Shown here: in pieces, positions 7,560 through 15,930 of the stretch
Numbering within the stretch: position 1 is the stretch's first letter
Layout: each line of letters opens with the position of its first letter
DNA from: Ferrovibrio sp965278975
Lineage (GTDB): Bacteria; Pseudomonadota; Alphaproteobacteria; Ferrovibrionales; Ferrovibrionaceae
Length of the DNA stretch: 64,000 bases
NCBI RefSeq assembly: GCF_965278975.1
Contig: NZ_OZ257126.1
Span: forward strand, 3,224,001-3,288,000
Direction of reading: 5' to 3'
Translations under genes and position numbers: made by a program
Notes under the pieces: model-generated
Told to the model about the DNA's origin: nothing
Seen by the model: the letters and a program-made list of their open reading frames with translations, nothing else
Database searches by the model: none

Positions 7560-10500
7560 ATGTTGATCAAACATCCGCGGGCAGACATGGCGGCGGCGGC
7601 GCAAGCGGCGGCGTCGCAGGGCGCGCATGACCGGGCGGAGGCCGAGGCCAACGAGCTGATCGGCCTGCCGAAACTGGAGCGCCAGCGCCGCCTGCTGGTG
7701 CTGGCCGGCGCCGGGATCAGCCTGTTCTGGCTCGCGCTCTGCGCCAGCTACATCCAGATTTCCATCGGCTGGGGCAATCTGTGGCAGGCTCTGCCGCATG
7801 AGATCGGTGCCTTCATCGCCGGTGTTGCGGCCCCGCTGGCCTTCCTGTGGCTGGCGCTGATGAACCTGTGGCGCGGCACCACGGTGAAGCAGCAGGGCGC
7901 CGTGCTGCACCAGATCCTGCTCGATCTGACCTATCCGACGCCGGAAGCCGAACGCCGCGTCTCGGCTTTGGCCAATGCGCTGCGCCGCCAGTCGCGCGAG
8001 ATGGAAGAGGCCGCCCAGGGCGCCACCGACAAGGTGATGCAGCTCGGCCAGGCCATGGCCAGCCAGCAGGATGCGCTGGTCGGCACCGTGCAGAATATCG
8101 ATGCCGCCATCGCCGAACGCGCCAAGGACCTGAGCCGCACGCTCTCCAATGCGCAGAAGCAGATCATCGCCGTGGCGGATCAGCTTTCGGGCGAACTCGA
8201 TGGCACCGTGAAGGGCATTGCCGGCCGTTTCGAGGAACAGTCCGGCGTGCTGCTCAAGGCCGCCGAACAGGTCGGCCAGGAAGTCGAGGCCAAGGTTTCC
8301 GGCATCGGCCACACCGTCACCACCCAGGCGCAGGTGCTGTTGCAGGCCGCCGATGTGATCGTGCGCGAAGTCGAGACCGCGCGCGGCATCTTCCAGGGCA
8401 AGGCGCAGGAAATCAGCCGTATCACCTCGTCGATCCAGTTCCAGAATGACCGCGTCGATGAACTCTCGCGCAAGCATGGCGAATTGATGGATGCCGCCGT
8501 GCAGCGCGCGGCCGAAGTGGCGCAGGCGATTTCGGCGCAGCTGGAGCAGAAGATCACGGCGCTGGAACAGGCGGTTTTGCGCGCCTCCGGCCAGGCCGAG
8601 CAGATCGGCGGCAGCTTCGCCGATACCGCGCACAAGCTGACCTCGGCTGCCGAACTTACGGTGGCCCGCGCCCAGGCGGCGGGCGACAGCTTCGGCCGCG
8701 AGACGTCTTCCTTCCAGTCGGCCACCAAGCGCGCCATCGAGACGGCGGAAGCCGCCGGCACCGTGCTGCGCGAGCGCATCCGCGAGATGGAGCAGACCAC
8801 CTCCACCGCCATCACCCGCCTGCGCGATGTCGGCGAAGTGGTGCGTTCCGAAGTCGGCCAGCTCGACGACCAGGGCGGCCGCGTTGCCGAACGGCTGCGC
8901 AATGCCAGCGATGACATGCGCACCCGCACCCAGGCGCTGGATGCGGCGGCCGCTTCCGCCAGCCGTCAGGCCGAGACTTTTGCCGAGACCGCGACCCAGG
9001 CCGAGCAGCGCCTGCGCCTGACTGGCGATCTGGTGCGGCATCAGACCGATCAGCTGGCCCATGCCGCCGAACTGGCGGATCAGCGTTTCGCCGCTGCCGG
9101 CGACAGCCTGCGCCGCGAAGGCAATGGCCTCTCCGCCACGTTGCAGCAGCTTGCCGACAAGGCATTGCAGATCGGCGATGCGATGCAGAGCCGCGCCCAG
9201 GCGCTGGATCATGCCGCCGCTTCCGCGCTCGGCAAGGCCGGCCAGGCCGATGAGATAATCAAGCACCGCGTTGAAAGCCTGGCCCAGGCCGGCCGCGAAG
9301 CCATTGCCATGGCGGCCAGCGTGCAGGAAACCATGACCCAGGCCAACCAGCTGCTGGCGCAGGCGACGCAGCGCAGCCACGAGCAGGTGGGCGAGGCCGG
9401 CGGCCTGCTGCGCCGCCATGCCGAGATGCTGGAAGAAACCGTGGGCGATATCACCAAGCGCCTGGCCGATACCGGCAGCGAAGTGCGCGAGCAGGTCGAT
9501 GGTCTGGATCAGGCGGCCCAGCGCACCGCGCAGCGCCTGCGTGCCGCCGGCGACAGTGCCGGCCAGGATGCGCTGCAATTGCAGACCGCCGCCGAACGCG
9601 CGGCGCAGCGCCTGCATCAGGTGGCTGAATCCGCTCAAGTGCAGGCCCAGGCGCTGTCCGCCAGCGCCGAACGTGCCGCCATGGAAGCGCAGCTTGCCGG
9701 CTCCACCGCCCAGGCCCGCGCGCGCGATCTTTCCGATCTGTCGCAGCGCGTCGCTGAAGCCATGGTGCAACTGGCCGAGCGCGCCGATGCCCAGAGCGCC
9801 TCGCTGGTCAATCTCAGTGCCAAGGCCAAGGACGAAGCCGAGGCGCTCGGCGTCACCGCCGAACGCGCCAAGGTCAATCTCGACATGGCCGGCGATACCG
9901 CCAAGGCGCGCAGCGAGGAGCTTTCCGATGCGGCGCAGGCCGTGGTCGGCCGCACGCTCGATCTGCGCGATACCATCCACGATCAGGCCGAGGCACTCAC
10001 CGACCTGTCGCGCGAACTCAATCGCCAGGCCGAAACCATCCGCGAGAATTTCCGTGGCCGCGTGCAGGAGCTTTCCGAAGCCTCCGACACCGCCGCCGCC
10101 AAGACCGCGCATATCGGCGACAGCCTGCGCCGCCAGGCGCACGAGGTTGGCCGCGTTTCCGACGAAGCGGTGGCCCGCATCGCCCAGGTCGGCACCACCT
10201 TCGATGCCCGCGCCCGCGAGATCAATCTGGCGGTCGGCACCGCTTCGGGCCGCATCGATGATGCCTCCGAGACGTTGCGCAACCGCACCCGCGAGCTTGC
10301 CAGCGTGGTCGAGGATGCGATGAAGCAGACCGACCGCATGAGCGATGGTTTCCGCCGCCATGCCGACGACGTGGATGCCCGCGCCGGCCGCGCCTCCGAG
10401 AAGGTGGCCGAGATCAACGAACGCATGGCCCGCACGGCGACGGAATTCTCTGCCGTTACCGATCGCGCCACGGCGCGTGCGGCGGAAACCGCCGACGTGC

Positions 10501-11033
10501 TGTCCAAGCGGGCGCAGGAACTGTCCTCGGCGGCGGCCAAGGCGGCCAGCGAGGCGGCAGCTGCCGAAGCCAGCCTGAAGGCCGATGCCGCAGCCCTGGC
10601 TGAAGCAGCGCACACCGCCGGCGTGGAAGCCGAAGCCCTGCGCAAGGCGACTGCCGCCTTCCGTGGCGAGCAGTTCCTCAAGACCGCCGCCTTCATCACC
10701 GGGCATCTGAATTCGCTGGCCATCGATATCACCCGGCTGCTGAACCGCGACCTGTCGGAAGACCTGTGGCGCCGCTACTACAAGGGCGAGCGCGGCCTGT
10801 TCACCCGCAAGCTGATCGACCAGCGCGACCTCGACAAGATCAAGGCCAAATACGAGAGCGAGAACGAGTTCCGCGATTATATCGACCGCTACCTGGCCGA
10901 GTTCGAGCGCGTGCTGGCCGGTGCCAAGGGCGTGGAGCATGAGGAATTGCTAACCTCCGCCTTTGTCACCGCTGATATCGGCAAGGTCTACCTGCTGCTG
11001 CGCGAGGCGGTCGGCAAGATCCGCCATAGCTGA
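7560..11033 (+). CDS. Giant inner-membrane coiled-coil protein, TipN-like polarity factor candidate
   Basis: A 1157-residue protein. A basic, Ala-rich N-terminus (1-44) is followed by two transmembrane helices at about 45-65 and 82-103, then about 900 residues of Ala/Glu/Arg/Gln-rich helix with degenerate repeats (recurring AAxxAxQRLRxAGDSxR and RAQALDxAAASA types). A conserved-looking globular C-terminus (about 1040-1157) contains HLNSLAIDITRLLNRDLSED and a Trp-Arg-Arg-Tyr-Tyr segment. Two N-terminal TM helices plus a long coiled coil is the architecture of Caulobacter TipN, which marks the new pole; the assignment is by architecture and a remembered C-terminal resemblance. ATG 7560 is set by GGGGAGA just upstream. 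Alternatives are a chemoreceptor-like or apolipoprotein-repeat protein, but no chemoreceptor hairpin tip is seen. Confidence 0.7.
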   Translation: MLIKHPRADMAAAAQAAASQGAHDRAEAEANELIGLPKLERQRRLLVLAGAGISLFWLALCASYIQISIGWGNLWQALPHEIGAFIAGVAAPLAFLWLALMNLWRGTTVKQQGAVLHQILLDLTYPTPEAERRVSALANALRRQSREMEEAAQGATDKVMQLGQAMASQQDALVGTVQNIDAAIAERAKDLSRTLSNAQKQIIAVADQLSGELDGTVKGIAGRFEEQSGVLLKAAEQVGQEVEAKVSGIGHTVTTQAQVLLQAADVIVREVETARGIFQGKAQEISRITSSIQFQNDRVDELSRKHGELMDAAVQRAAEVAQAISAQLEQKITALEQAVLRASGQAEQIGGSFADTAHKLTSAAELTVARAQAAGDSFGRETSSFQSATKRAIETAEAAGTVLRERIREMEQTTSTAITRLRDVGEVVRSEVGQLDDQGGRVAERLRNASDDMRTRTQALDAAAASASRQAETFAETATQAEQRLRLTGDLVRHQTDQLAHAAELADQRFAAAGDSLRREGNGLSATLQQLADKALQIGDAMQSRAQALDHAAASALGKAGQADEIIKHRVESLAQAGREAIAMAASVQETMTQANQLLAQATQRSHEQVGEAGGLLRRHAEMLEETVGDITKRLADTGSEVREQVDGLDQAAQRTAQRLRAAGDSAGQDALQLQTAAERAAQRLHQVAESAQVQAQALSASAERAAMEAQLAGSTAQARARDLSDLSQRVAEAMVQLAERADAQSASLVNLSAKAKDEAEALGVTAERAKVNLDMAGDTAKARSEELSDAAQAVVGRTLDLRDTIHDQAEALTDLSRELNRQAETIRENFRGRVQELSEASDTAAAKTAHIGDSLRRQAHEVGRVSDEAVARIAQVGTTFDARAREINLAVGTASGRIDDASETLRNRTRELASVVEDAMKQTDRMSDGFRRHADDVDARAGRASEKVAEINERMARTATEFSAVTDRATARAAETADVLSKRAQELSSAAAKAASEAAAAEASLKADAAALAEAAHTAGVEAEALRKATAAFRGEQFLKTAAFITGHLNSLAIDITRLLNRDLSEDLWRRYYKGERGLFTRKLIDQRDLDKIKAKYESENEFRDYIDRYLAEFERVLAGAKGVEHEELLTSAFVTADIGKVYLLLREAVGKIRHS

Positions 11034-11053
11034 GCCAGGGACCGAAGCCTGCA

Positions 11054-11899
11054 ATGACTCTCAACGATTGGGTCGGGCGCGAAGAAAGCGCCACGGATGT
11101 GCTGCGCTCAGAACCGGTGCGGGCGCTGGAAGCAGCATTGGACCGCGATGGCGCGCTGTTCACGGCCGGCGCGCCGATGCCTTTGCTGCGCCACTGGCTC
11201 AGCTTCTGGGTGATCGCACCGCGCTCTGGCCTGGGCCGCGACGGCCATCCCAGGCTCGGTGGCTTCCTGCCTGATGTTGGCGCCCATTGGGGCCGCCCGG
11301 CACGCCGCATGTGGGCCGGCAGCCGGCTAGACTTCCACCATGACCTGCCGCTGGATCAGCCGGCGACGCGCCGCGCCGTGATCGAGGCGGTGAGCGAGAA
11401 GCATGGCCGCAGCGGCGGCCTGGTCTTCGTCACCGTGCGGCAGGAGATCAGCGATGCCTCGGGCCGCCTCTGCGTCACCGACCGGCATGACATCGTCTAT
11501 CGCGAGGATGGCAACAGCCAGACGACGCCGGAAGCTGCGCCGACAGATCAAGAGCATGAGCAGGCTTTCTTGGCCGATGCCACTTTGCTGTTCCGCTATT
11601 CGGCGCTGACCTTCAACGGCCACCGCATCCATTACGACCGCGATTATGCGCGCGACGTGGAAGGCTATGGCGGCCTTGTGGTGCATGGTCCGTTGCTAGC
11701 CACGCTACTCTGCGATTATGCCCGCGCGCTCAGGCCGCAAAGCCGCATGGCGCGCTTCAGCTTCCGGGGCCGCCGCCCGGTGATCGACGGCCAGGAATTC
11801 GTGCTCTGCGCCAAGGCAGCGGCGGAGGGCGGCCTGGCCTTGTGGATCCGCGACCATGAAGGCATGCTGGCGATGACCGCCGAGGCGGCCTTCTCATAA
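11054..11899 (+). CDS. Acyl-CoA dehydratase/hydratase with N-terminal FAS1-type and C-terminal MaoC-like hotdog halves
   Basis: A 281-residue cytoplasmic protein that resembles mesaconyl-C4-CoA hydratase/HTD2-like enzymes. The N-terminal half (about 10-145) looks like a FAS1-like dehydratase domain. The C-terminal half (about 180-275) has the hydratase-type stretch NGHRIHYDRDYARDVEGYGG followed by LVVHGPLL. The substrate is not determined; it could be a branched or dicarboxylic acyl-CoA. It starts 20 bases after the coiled-coil gene and is followed 15 bases later by a thioesterase gene, so the two acyl-CoA genes are probably one transcript. Confidence 0.75.
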   Translation: MTLNDWVGREESATDVLRSEPVRALEAALDRDGALFTAGAPMPLLRHWLSFWVIAPRSGLGRDGHPRLGGFLPDVGAHWGRPARRMWAGSRLDFHHDLPLDQPATRRAVIEAVSEKHGRSGGLVFVTVRQEISDASGRLCVTDRHDIVYREDGNSQTTPEAAPTDQEHEQAFLADATLLFRYSALTFNGHRIHYDRDYARDVEGYGGLVVHGPLLATLLCDYARALRPQSRMARFSFRGRRPVIDGQEFVLCAKAAAEGGLALWIRDHEGMLAMTAEAAFS

Positions 11900-11914
11900 G
11901 CGGGTGGCGTAAGC

Positions 11915-12352
11915 ATGGATGATTTTGTCGCGCCGCAGGGCTTCGAGCTGCTGGCGATCAAGAGCGGCTTTGTCGGCCTGATCGGCCCGTTCTATCTGCG
12001 CCGCGATGGTGAGCAGTTCATCTACGGTTTCAAGACCGTGGCGCATCATGGCAATGTCAACGGCGTGATGCATGGCGGCGTGCTGTTCGCCTTCGCCGAC
12101 ACGATCTGCGGACAATACATCATCGCCAATCTCGGCCGCGTCTGCGCCACCGTATCGATGACCTCGAATTTCTTCAGCCCGGCCAGTCCCGGCGCCTGGG
12201 TGGAAGCACGCCCGCGCATCGTCAAGGCAACGCGCTCGCTGTGCTATCTCACGGTGGAGCTTACCGCCGGAGACACGCCGGTCTACACCGCCAGCGCCAT
12301 CTTCAAACTGTTCGGCCCGGCGGCAGGCCACGCTTCGTCGGCAGGGGTGTAG
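11915..12352 (+). CDS. PaaI-family hotdog thioesterase
   Basis: A 145-residue single hotdog domain. The segment HHGNVNGVMHGGVLFAFADT at about 44-63 is the PaaI/YdiI-type helix with the HGG turn that positions the thioester; the expected acid residue follows at D62. The role is probably hydrolysis of an aromatic or short acyl-CoA. It is tightly spaced after the dehydratase-like gene, which supports a joint role in acyl-CoA turnover. The gene ends 12 bases before the first palindromic repeat of the GIY-YIG locus. Confidence 0.85.
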   Translation: MDDFVAPQGFELLAIKSGFVGLIGPFYLRRDGEQFIYGFKTVAHHGNVNGVMHGGVLFAFADTICGQYIIANLGRVCATVSMTSNFFSPASPGAWVEARPRIVKATRSLCYLTVELTAGDTPVYTASAIFKLFGPAAGHASSAGV

Positions 12353-12364
12353 GTTTTTGCATTT

Positions 12365-12395
12365 AAATGGGACCCTCGCGTGCGCGAGGGTGACA
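12365..12395 (-). repeat. REP-like palindrome, copy 1 of the GIY-YIG locus
   Basis: AAATGGGA, then stem CCTCGCG/CGCGAGG, then TGACA. In the orientation used here (plus = TGTCA end first, CCCATTT end last) it lies on the minus strand. It is an exact inverted copy of the repeat at 12445-12475, separated by 49 bases, with the TGTCA ends facing each other. Confidence 0.85.
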
Positions 12396-12444
12396 AAGGA
12401 AGGGAGGCGGAGCTAGGCTGGGCTGTAGTTCTGCTTTTCTCTTT

Positions 12445-12475
12445 TGTCACCCTCGCGCACGCGAGGGTCCCATTT
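12445..12475 (+). repeat. REP-like palindrome, copy 2, immediately upstream of the GIY-YIG gene
   Basis: TGTCA, stem CCTCGCG/CGCGAGG, then CCCATTT. Its CCCATTT end points at the nuclease gene, whose ATG starts 13 bases further on. Confidence 0.85.
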
Positions 12476-12488
12476 ATGCTTTATTTCG

Positions 12489-12779
12489 ATGACATCAGGC
12501 TGGGTCTACATCGTCACGGACAAGCCCTATGGCACGCTGTATATCGGTGTGACCAGTGATATCGCGCGCCGTGTCTATGAGCACCGCGAAGGCTTGGTCG
12601 ATGGTTTCACCAGGCGGTATGGCTTGAAGTGGTTGGTGTTCGTTGAAGCCCACGAGGATATCAGCCTGGCCATCGCGCGTGAGAAACATCTCAAACAATG
12701 GCGCCGGGCCTGGAAGATTGATCTGATTCAGTCGGCTAACCCGGAATGGCGCGATCTCTATGACGATCTGCTGTGCTAA
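12489..12779 (+). CDS. Small GIY-YIG nuclease bracketed by palindromic repeats
   Basis: A 96-residue single-domain GIY-YIG protein of the YhbQ/UPF0213 type. The core is visible: VYIVTD at 6-11 and LYIGVTS at 17-23 (the Tyr of each arm is present), the catalytic arginine R27 or R28 in DIARRVYEH, and E65 in REKHLKQW as the metal-binding glutamate. There is no DNA-binding or transposase domain. ATG 12489 replaces the longer frame because the family starts right before VYI and the upstream part is repeat sequence. The gene fills exactly the space between two palindromes: its start is 13 bases after one, and its TAA overlaps the terminal A of the next. This suggests it is part of a repeat unit. 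Confidence 0.9.
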   Translation: MTSGWVYIVTDKPYGTLYIGVTSDIARRVYEHREGLVDGFTRRYGLKWLVFVEAHEDISLAIAREKHLKQWRRAWKIDLIQSANPEWRDLYDDLLC

Positions 12780-12809
12780 AATGGGACTCTCGCTTTCGCG
12801 AGAGTGACA
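12779..12809 (-). repeat. REP-like palindrome, copy 3, overlapping the GIY-YIG stop codon
   Basis: AAATGGGA, stem CTCTCGC/GCGAGAG with TTTC between, then TGACA. It forms a tail-to-tail pair with the repeat at 12445-12475 across the nuclease gene, and a head-to-head pair with the next repeat across 11 bases. Confidence 0.85.
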
Positions 12810-12820
12810 AAAAAAGGCGG

Positions 12821-12851
12821 TGTCATTCCCGCGCAGGCGGGAATCCCATTT
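12821..12851 (+). repeat. REP-like palindrome, copy 4, downstream of the GIY-YIG locus
   Basis: TGTCA, stem TTCCCGC/GCGGGAA with GCAG between, then TCCCATTT. The stem sequence differs from copies 1-3 while both ends are kept, the same pattern as in the other copies of the window. Confidence 0.85.
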
Positions 12852-12872
12852 CTGATCTGCCGTATCGTGAAT

Positions 12873-13199
12873 TCAGCCCAGCAGCGCGCGCAGGATGGCG
12901 ACCACGGCGACGCCGGCGAGTGCGCCGACCATGTCACGGCCGGTGTAGCGCATGGTGAGGAAGGCGGCGGCGAAGCCGCCGATTTCCGGCCAGCCGGCCT
13001 TGATCGCCACCGGCGCCAGGATCGCGCCCATGATCGCCATCGGGATTGATTGCAGCCAGGCTTCCACCCAGGGGCTGGGCTTGACGAAGCGCATCATCCA
13101 GAAGCCGCTGGCGCGGCAGAAATACGACATGCCCGCCATCGCCAGGATGGCAGCCATGGCCTCGGTGGAAATCAGCCCCAGTATCAATCCCTCAGACAT
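12873..13199 (-). CDS. azlD: AzlD-family branched-chain amino acid exporter small subunit
   Basis: A 108-residue membrane protein with about four hydrophobic helices and the AzlD pattern (AILAMAGMSYFCRASGF near the start, FVKPSP and LRALLG-type ends). AzlC and AzlD together export branched-chain amino acids. ATG 13199 is used; it overlaps the end of azlC by 8 bases, showing translational coupling. The gene reads towards the palindromic repeats at 12779-12851. Confidence 0.88.
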   Translation of the reverse strand: MSEGLILGLISTEAMAAILAMAGMSYFCRASGFWMMRFVKPSPWVEAWLQSIPMAIMGAILAPVAIKAGWPEIGGFAAAFLTMRYTGRDMVGALAGVAVVAILRALLG

Positions 13200-13914
13200 T
13201 GGCTTGCGCCTGTTTGCGGGTTTTCCAGAAGGCACCGAACACGCTGCCACTGATGGCGCCGATCACGATATACCACTGCCCGGGAATCACCTGCGCCGCC
13301 AGGATGGCGCTGCCGCCGCCGACCAGCAAAGGCCAGGCATCGTCGCGGCCTTTCCACATCGCCACCGCCATCGCCGTGCAGAAGGCGGTGAGCAGGAAAT
13401 CCAGGCCCAGGGCTTTCGGCGAGCCGAGCAGGCTGCCGGCGAGATAGCCCAGCACCGTGCCGGCGCACCAGACCAGATACTGCGCCGCGCCGCTGCCGAA
13501 CAGGAAGCCGCCTTCCAGGTTGCCCTGGGCATGCATGCGCATCGCCATGATCCAGTTGCCATCGCCGAGCATGAACAGGCTGGTATAGGCGTGGCTTGCC
13601 GGCATGCCGGCCAGGGCCGGGCGCAGCGAGGCGCTCATCAGCACATAGCGCGCATTCATGGCGAAGATGGTGGCCAGCATGGCCAGGATCGGGAAGGGCG
13701 CATGCCAGAGCTGCAACGACACCACCTGGCCGGAGCCGGTGAAAACCAGCGCGCTCATCAGGAAGGCGGCGGTGAGGCCGGTTTCCGCCGTGCGCGCCAG
13801 CACGCCGAAGGCGACGGCATAAATGAACACGCCCGGCACCAGGGCGGCGGAGACGCGGGCGCCTTCCAGCGCGCCGCGCCAGGTCAGGCGGAGAGATGGC
13901 GATGTCGTGGTCAT
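13192..13914 (-). CDS. azlC: AzlC-family branched-chain amino acid exporter large subunit
   Basis: A 240-residue protein with 6-7 transmembrane helices. The N-terminal stretch GARVSAALVPGVFIYAVAFG, followed by LVFTGSGQ and MNARYVLMSA, is typical of AzlC. It works with AzlD in export of branched-chain amino acids. ATG 13914 overlaps the stop of the upstream TPR-methyltransferase gene by 4 bases (ATGA type), so azlC, azlD and the methyltransferase gene probably share a transcript. Confidence 0.9.
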   Translation of the reverse strand: MTTTSPSLRLTWRGALEGARVSAALVPGVFIYAVAFGVLARTAETGLTAAFLMSALVFTGSGQVVSLQLWHAPFPILAMLATIFAMNARYVLMSASLRPALAGMPASHAYTSLFMLGDGNWIMAMRMHAQGNLEGGFLFGSGAAQYLVWCAGTVLGYLAGSLLGSPKALGLDFLLTAFCTAMAVAMWKGRDDAWPLLVGGGSAILAAQVIPGQWYIVIGAISGSVFGAFWKTRKQAQANV

Positions 13915-15914
13915 GACAAAGGCTTGTGGAGCCAGAACCGAAAGCAATTGGCGAAAAGCGAAGGATGCTGCTGCTCGAATTCAGCCCAATGGGCGAAATC
14001 GAGACATTCGGTATCCTCCGGGTAGGCGGCAGCATATGCCTCTAGCATACCGGGCTGCTGCAGGTCAAAGCCGAGGAAGCGGAGGCCGCTGCCGGCGATC
14101 AGTTCGCCGAGCTGCTGTGGCGTGTAGCGGTGCTCCTGGCGATGGAATAGCAGGTCACGCAGGTCACTCATGGCGTGGAAGGCGGAGAAATGCTTGAGCC
14201 GGCCGCCAAGCACCGGGTCGAGTTGTTCAACCTCGGCGCGGAAGCGGCGGATTTCGGCAGGCGAGTCACCGAAGCCGCAGCGGGCGATCAAGTCACGCGC
14301 CGCCACCACGTCGCGCCGCGCCACTTCGCTATACAGTCCCAGCAGCATGACACCGCCCGGCTTGAGCAGTTGCACCAGCTGCGCCAGCCCGGCGGCGGGA
14401 TCGCGCATGTGATGCAGCACGCCGAAGGATTCGATCACATCGAAGCGGTCTTGCAGTTGACCCACTTTGAGGATATCGGCCTGGCCGAAGCGGATATTGC
14501 TGAAGCCCAGTTCATCCGCCTTGCGCTTGCCATAGGCCAGGCTGGCGCGACTGAGGTCCAGCGCCAGCACGTCGCAACGGTGATAGGCCAGGGCGGCAAT
14601 GATCGCCTGCATGCCGGTGCCGCTGCCGGCGATCAGCACGCGCGGCGCGTCGATCTCCAGCGGTGGCAGCTTGCACCGTGGCAGCCTTGAACGCAGCCGC
14701 ATCGCCACCGTCTGGCTCGGCGGCAGCAGGGGCTGATCCCAGCGCGGGAACGGGCTTTCCTCATACATCTCGCGCACGGTCTGGCTCACCGCGTCGTCAA
14801 TCGCGGTATAGGCCGGCAGCGCCGCCGCGATGCGGCGCTCGGCCAGGGGTTCATCCAGCTGGCGCCGTTTCAGTTCGGCAAGCTCCATGGGCCAATCGAG
14901 CACGGCCAGATTGGCGGCATCGTCGCGGCCGGCCAGCGGCCGGTAGCAACCATAGAGCAGCAGGCGTTCCGGCGCGGGCAATTTTTCCGCCGCGATATCC
15001 TGAGCGATCAGGGCATCCAGCCCGGCAAGCCCGGCCTGTTCCGCATCGCTTTCCGCATCGACATATTCAGCGAGGAAATTGCGCAGCGCCAATGCCGCCA
15101 GCCAGCGGCGATGGCGGGTCAGGGCTTCAGGGCGATGCAATGCCAGCGGCAGGGCGGCGCGGCGCAGCAGGGTGTAAACCTGCTCCAGCCTTGGCTCGGA
15201 GGTGAAGCCATGGCTCAGCCAGGCCAGCAGCAGCCGCATCTCGCCCAGCGCCGGAAAGTCATCCGCTTCCAGCCCGATGGGCAGATCGGGCGCGGCGGCA
15301 TCTGCCGGCGGCAGCAGCCGCGCCAGGCGCGGATCGTGCAGCAGGGCCGGCTCGACGATGCCGTTGATCCAGTGCGGATCAATGCCGGGTTCGCCCAGCA
15401 GCGGCAGGATCAGCTCGATCAGCCCGGCATCTGGCTTTGGCAGCCGCATGCCTTGCAGCGAACTGGAGAAGGCGATGCGGTAACGCTGGCTCTGCGGATC
15501 GGCGCGCAAGGCCAGGGCGTAATTCTGCACCGCGCCCACGGGGTTGCGCAGCTGTTGCAGCAGCAGGCCGGCCTGGAAGCGCAGTTCGCCATGGCCGGGC
15601 GCCAGTTGCAGGGCATTGGCCAGCAGCGCCTGGGTGGTGGCGAGATCGCCGGTGGCGGCGCTGGTGCGGATCAGGCCGAGATGCGCCTCGATGCGGCTCT
15701 GGTCCAGCACCAGGGCCGTGCCGAAGCTCTGGCGCGCGGCGGCAAGGTCGCCCAGCGCAAGCTGCGCCTGTCCCAGCGTGACATGGCTGGCCGGCTGGCG
15801 GAAATCGGCGGCGATCACCTGACCGGCCAGCGCGATGGCCTGGGCGAAATCGCCGCTCTTGGCGGCGCTGTCGGCCCGGCGCTGCAATTCGGCTAGTTCG
15901 ATGGGCGATGGCAT
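13911..15914 (-). CDS. TPR-repeat class I SAM-dependent methyltransferase, copy 1
   Basis: A 667-residue fusion. Residues 1 to about 165 are TPR-like helices (repeated AIALA, LGQAQLALGDLAAA, NALQLAPGHGE). A helical linker follows to about 390, then the motif VREMYEESPFPRW. At about 430-545 is a Rossmann methyltransferase with motif I VLIAGSGTGMQAI, acidic LALDLS and FGVLHHMRDP. A C-terminal extension includes FHRQEHRYTPQQL. The substrate is unknown. It is a tandem paralogue of the next gene with the same domain order. It overlaps azlC downstream. There is no signal peptide, so it is cytoplasmic. Confidence 0.88.
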   Translation of the reverse strand: MPSPIELAELQRRADSAAKSGDFAQAIALAGQVIAADFRQPASHVTLGQAQLALGDLAAARQSFGTALVLDQSRIEAHLGLIRTSAATGDLATTQALLANALQLAPGHGELRFQAGLLLQQLRNPVGAVQNYALALRADPQSQRYRIAFSSSLQGMRLPKPDAGLIELILPLLGEPGIDPHWINGIVEPALLHDPRLARLLPPADAAAPDLPIGLEADDFPALGEMRLLLAWLSHGFTSEPRLEQVYTLLRRAALPLALHRPEALTRHRRWLAALALRNFLAEYVDAESDAEQAGLAGLDALIAQDIAAEKLPAPERLLLYGCYRPLAGRDDAANLAVLDWPMELAELKRRQLDEPLAERRIAAALPAYTAIDDAVSQTVREMYEESPFPRWDQPLLPPSQTVAMRLRSRLPRCKLPPLEIDAPRVLIAGSGTGMQAIIAALAYHRCDVLALDLSRASLAYGKRKADELGFSNIRFGQADILKVGQLQDRFDVIESFGVLHHMRDPAAGLAQLVQLLKPGGVMLLGLYSEVARRDVVAARDLIARCGFGDSPAEIRRFRAEVEQLDPVLGGRLKHFSAFHAMSDLRDLLFHRQEHRYTPQQLGELIAGSGLRFLGFDLQQPGMLEAYAAAYPEDTECLDFAHWAEFEQQHPSLFANCFRFWLHKPLS

Positions 15915-15930
15915 GCTGCAGCAGCCTTGG

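Noticed and set aside
7515..10940. Long open frame on the minus strand opposite the coiled-coil gene (over 1100 codons)
   Set aside because: It is the antisense of a GC-rich Ala/Arg coiled-coil gene; translation is Gly/His/Leu-rich low complexity and lacks a credible start signal.
12365..12851. CRISPR-like look of repeated palindromes
   Set aside because: Copies alternate in orientation with irregular spacing and a gene between them; there are no unique equal-length spacers and no cas genes.
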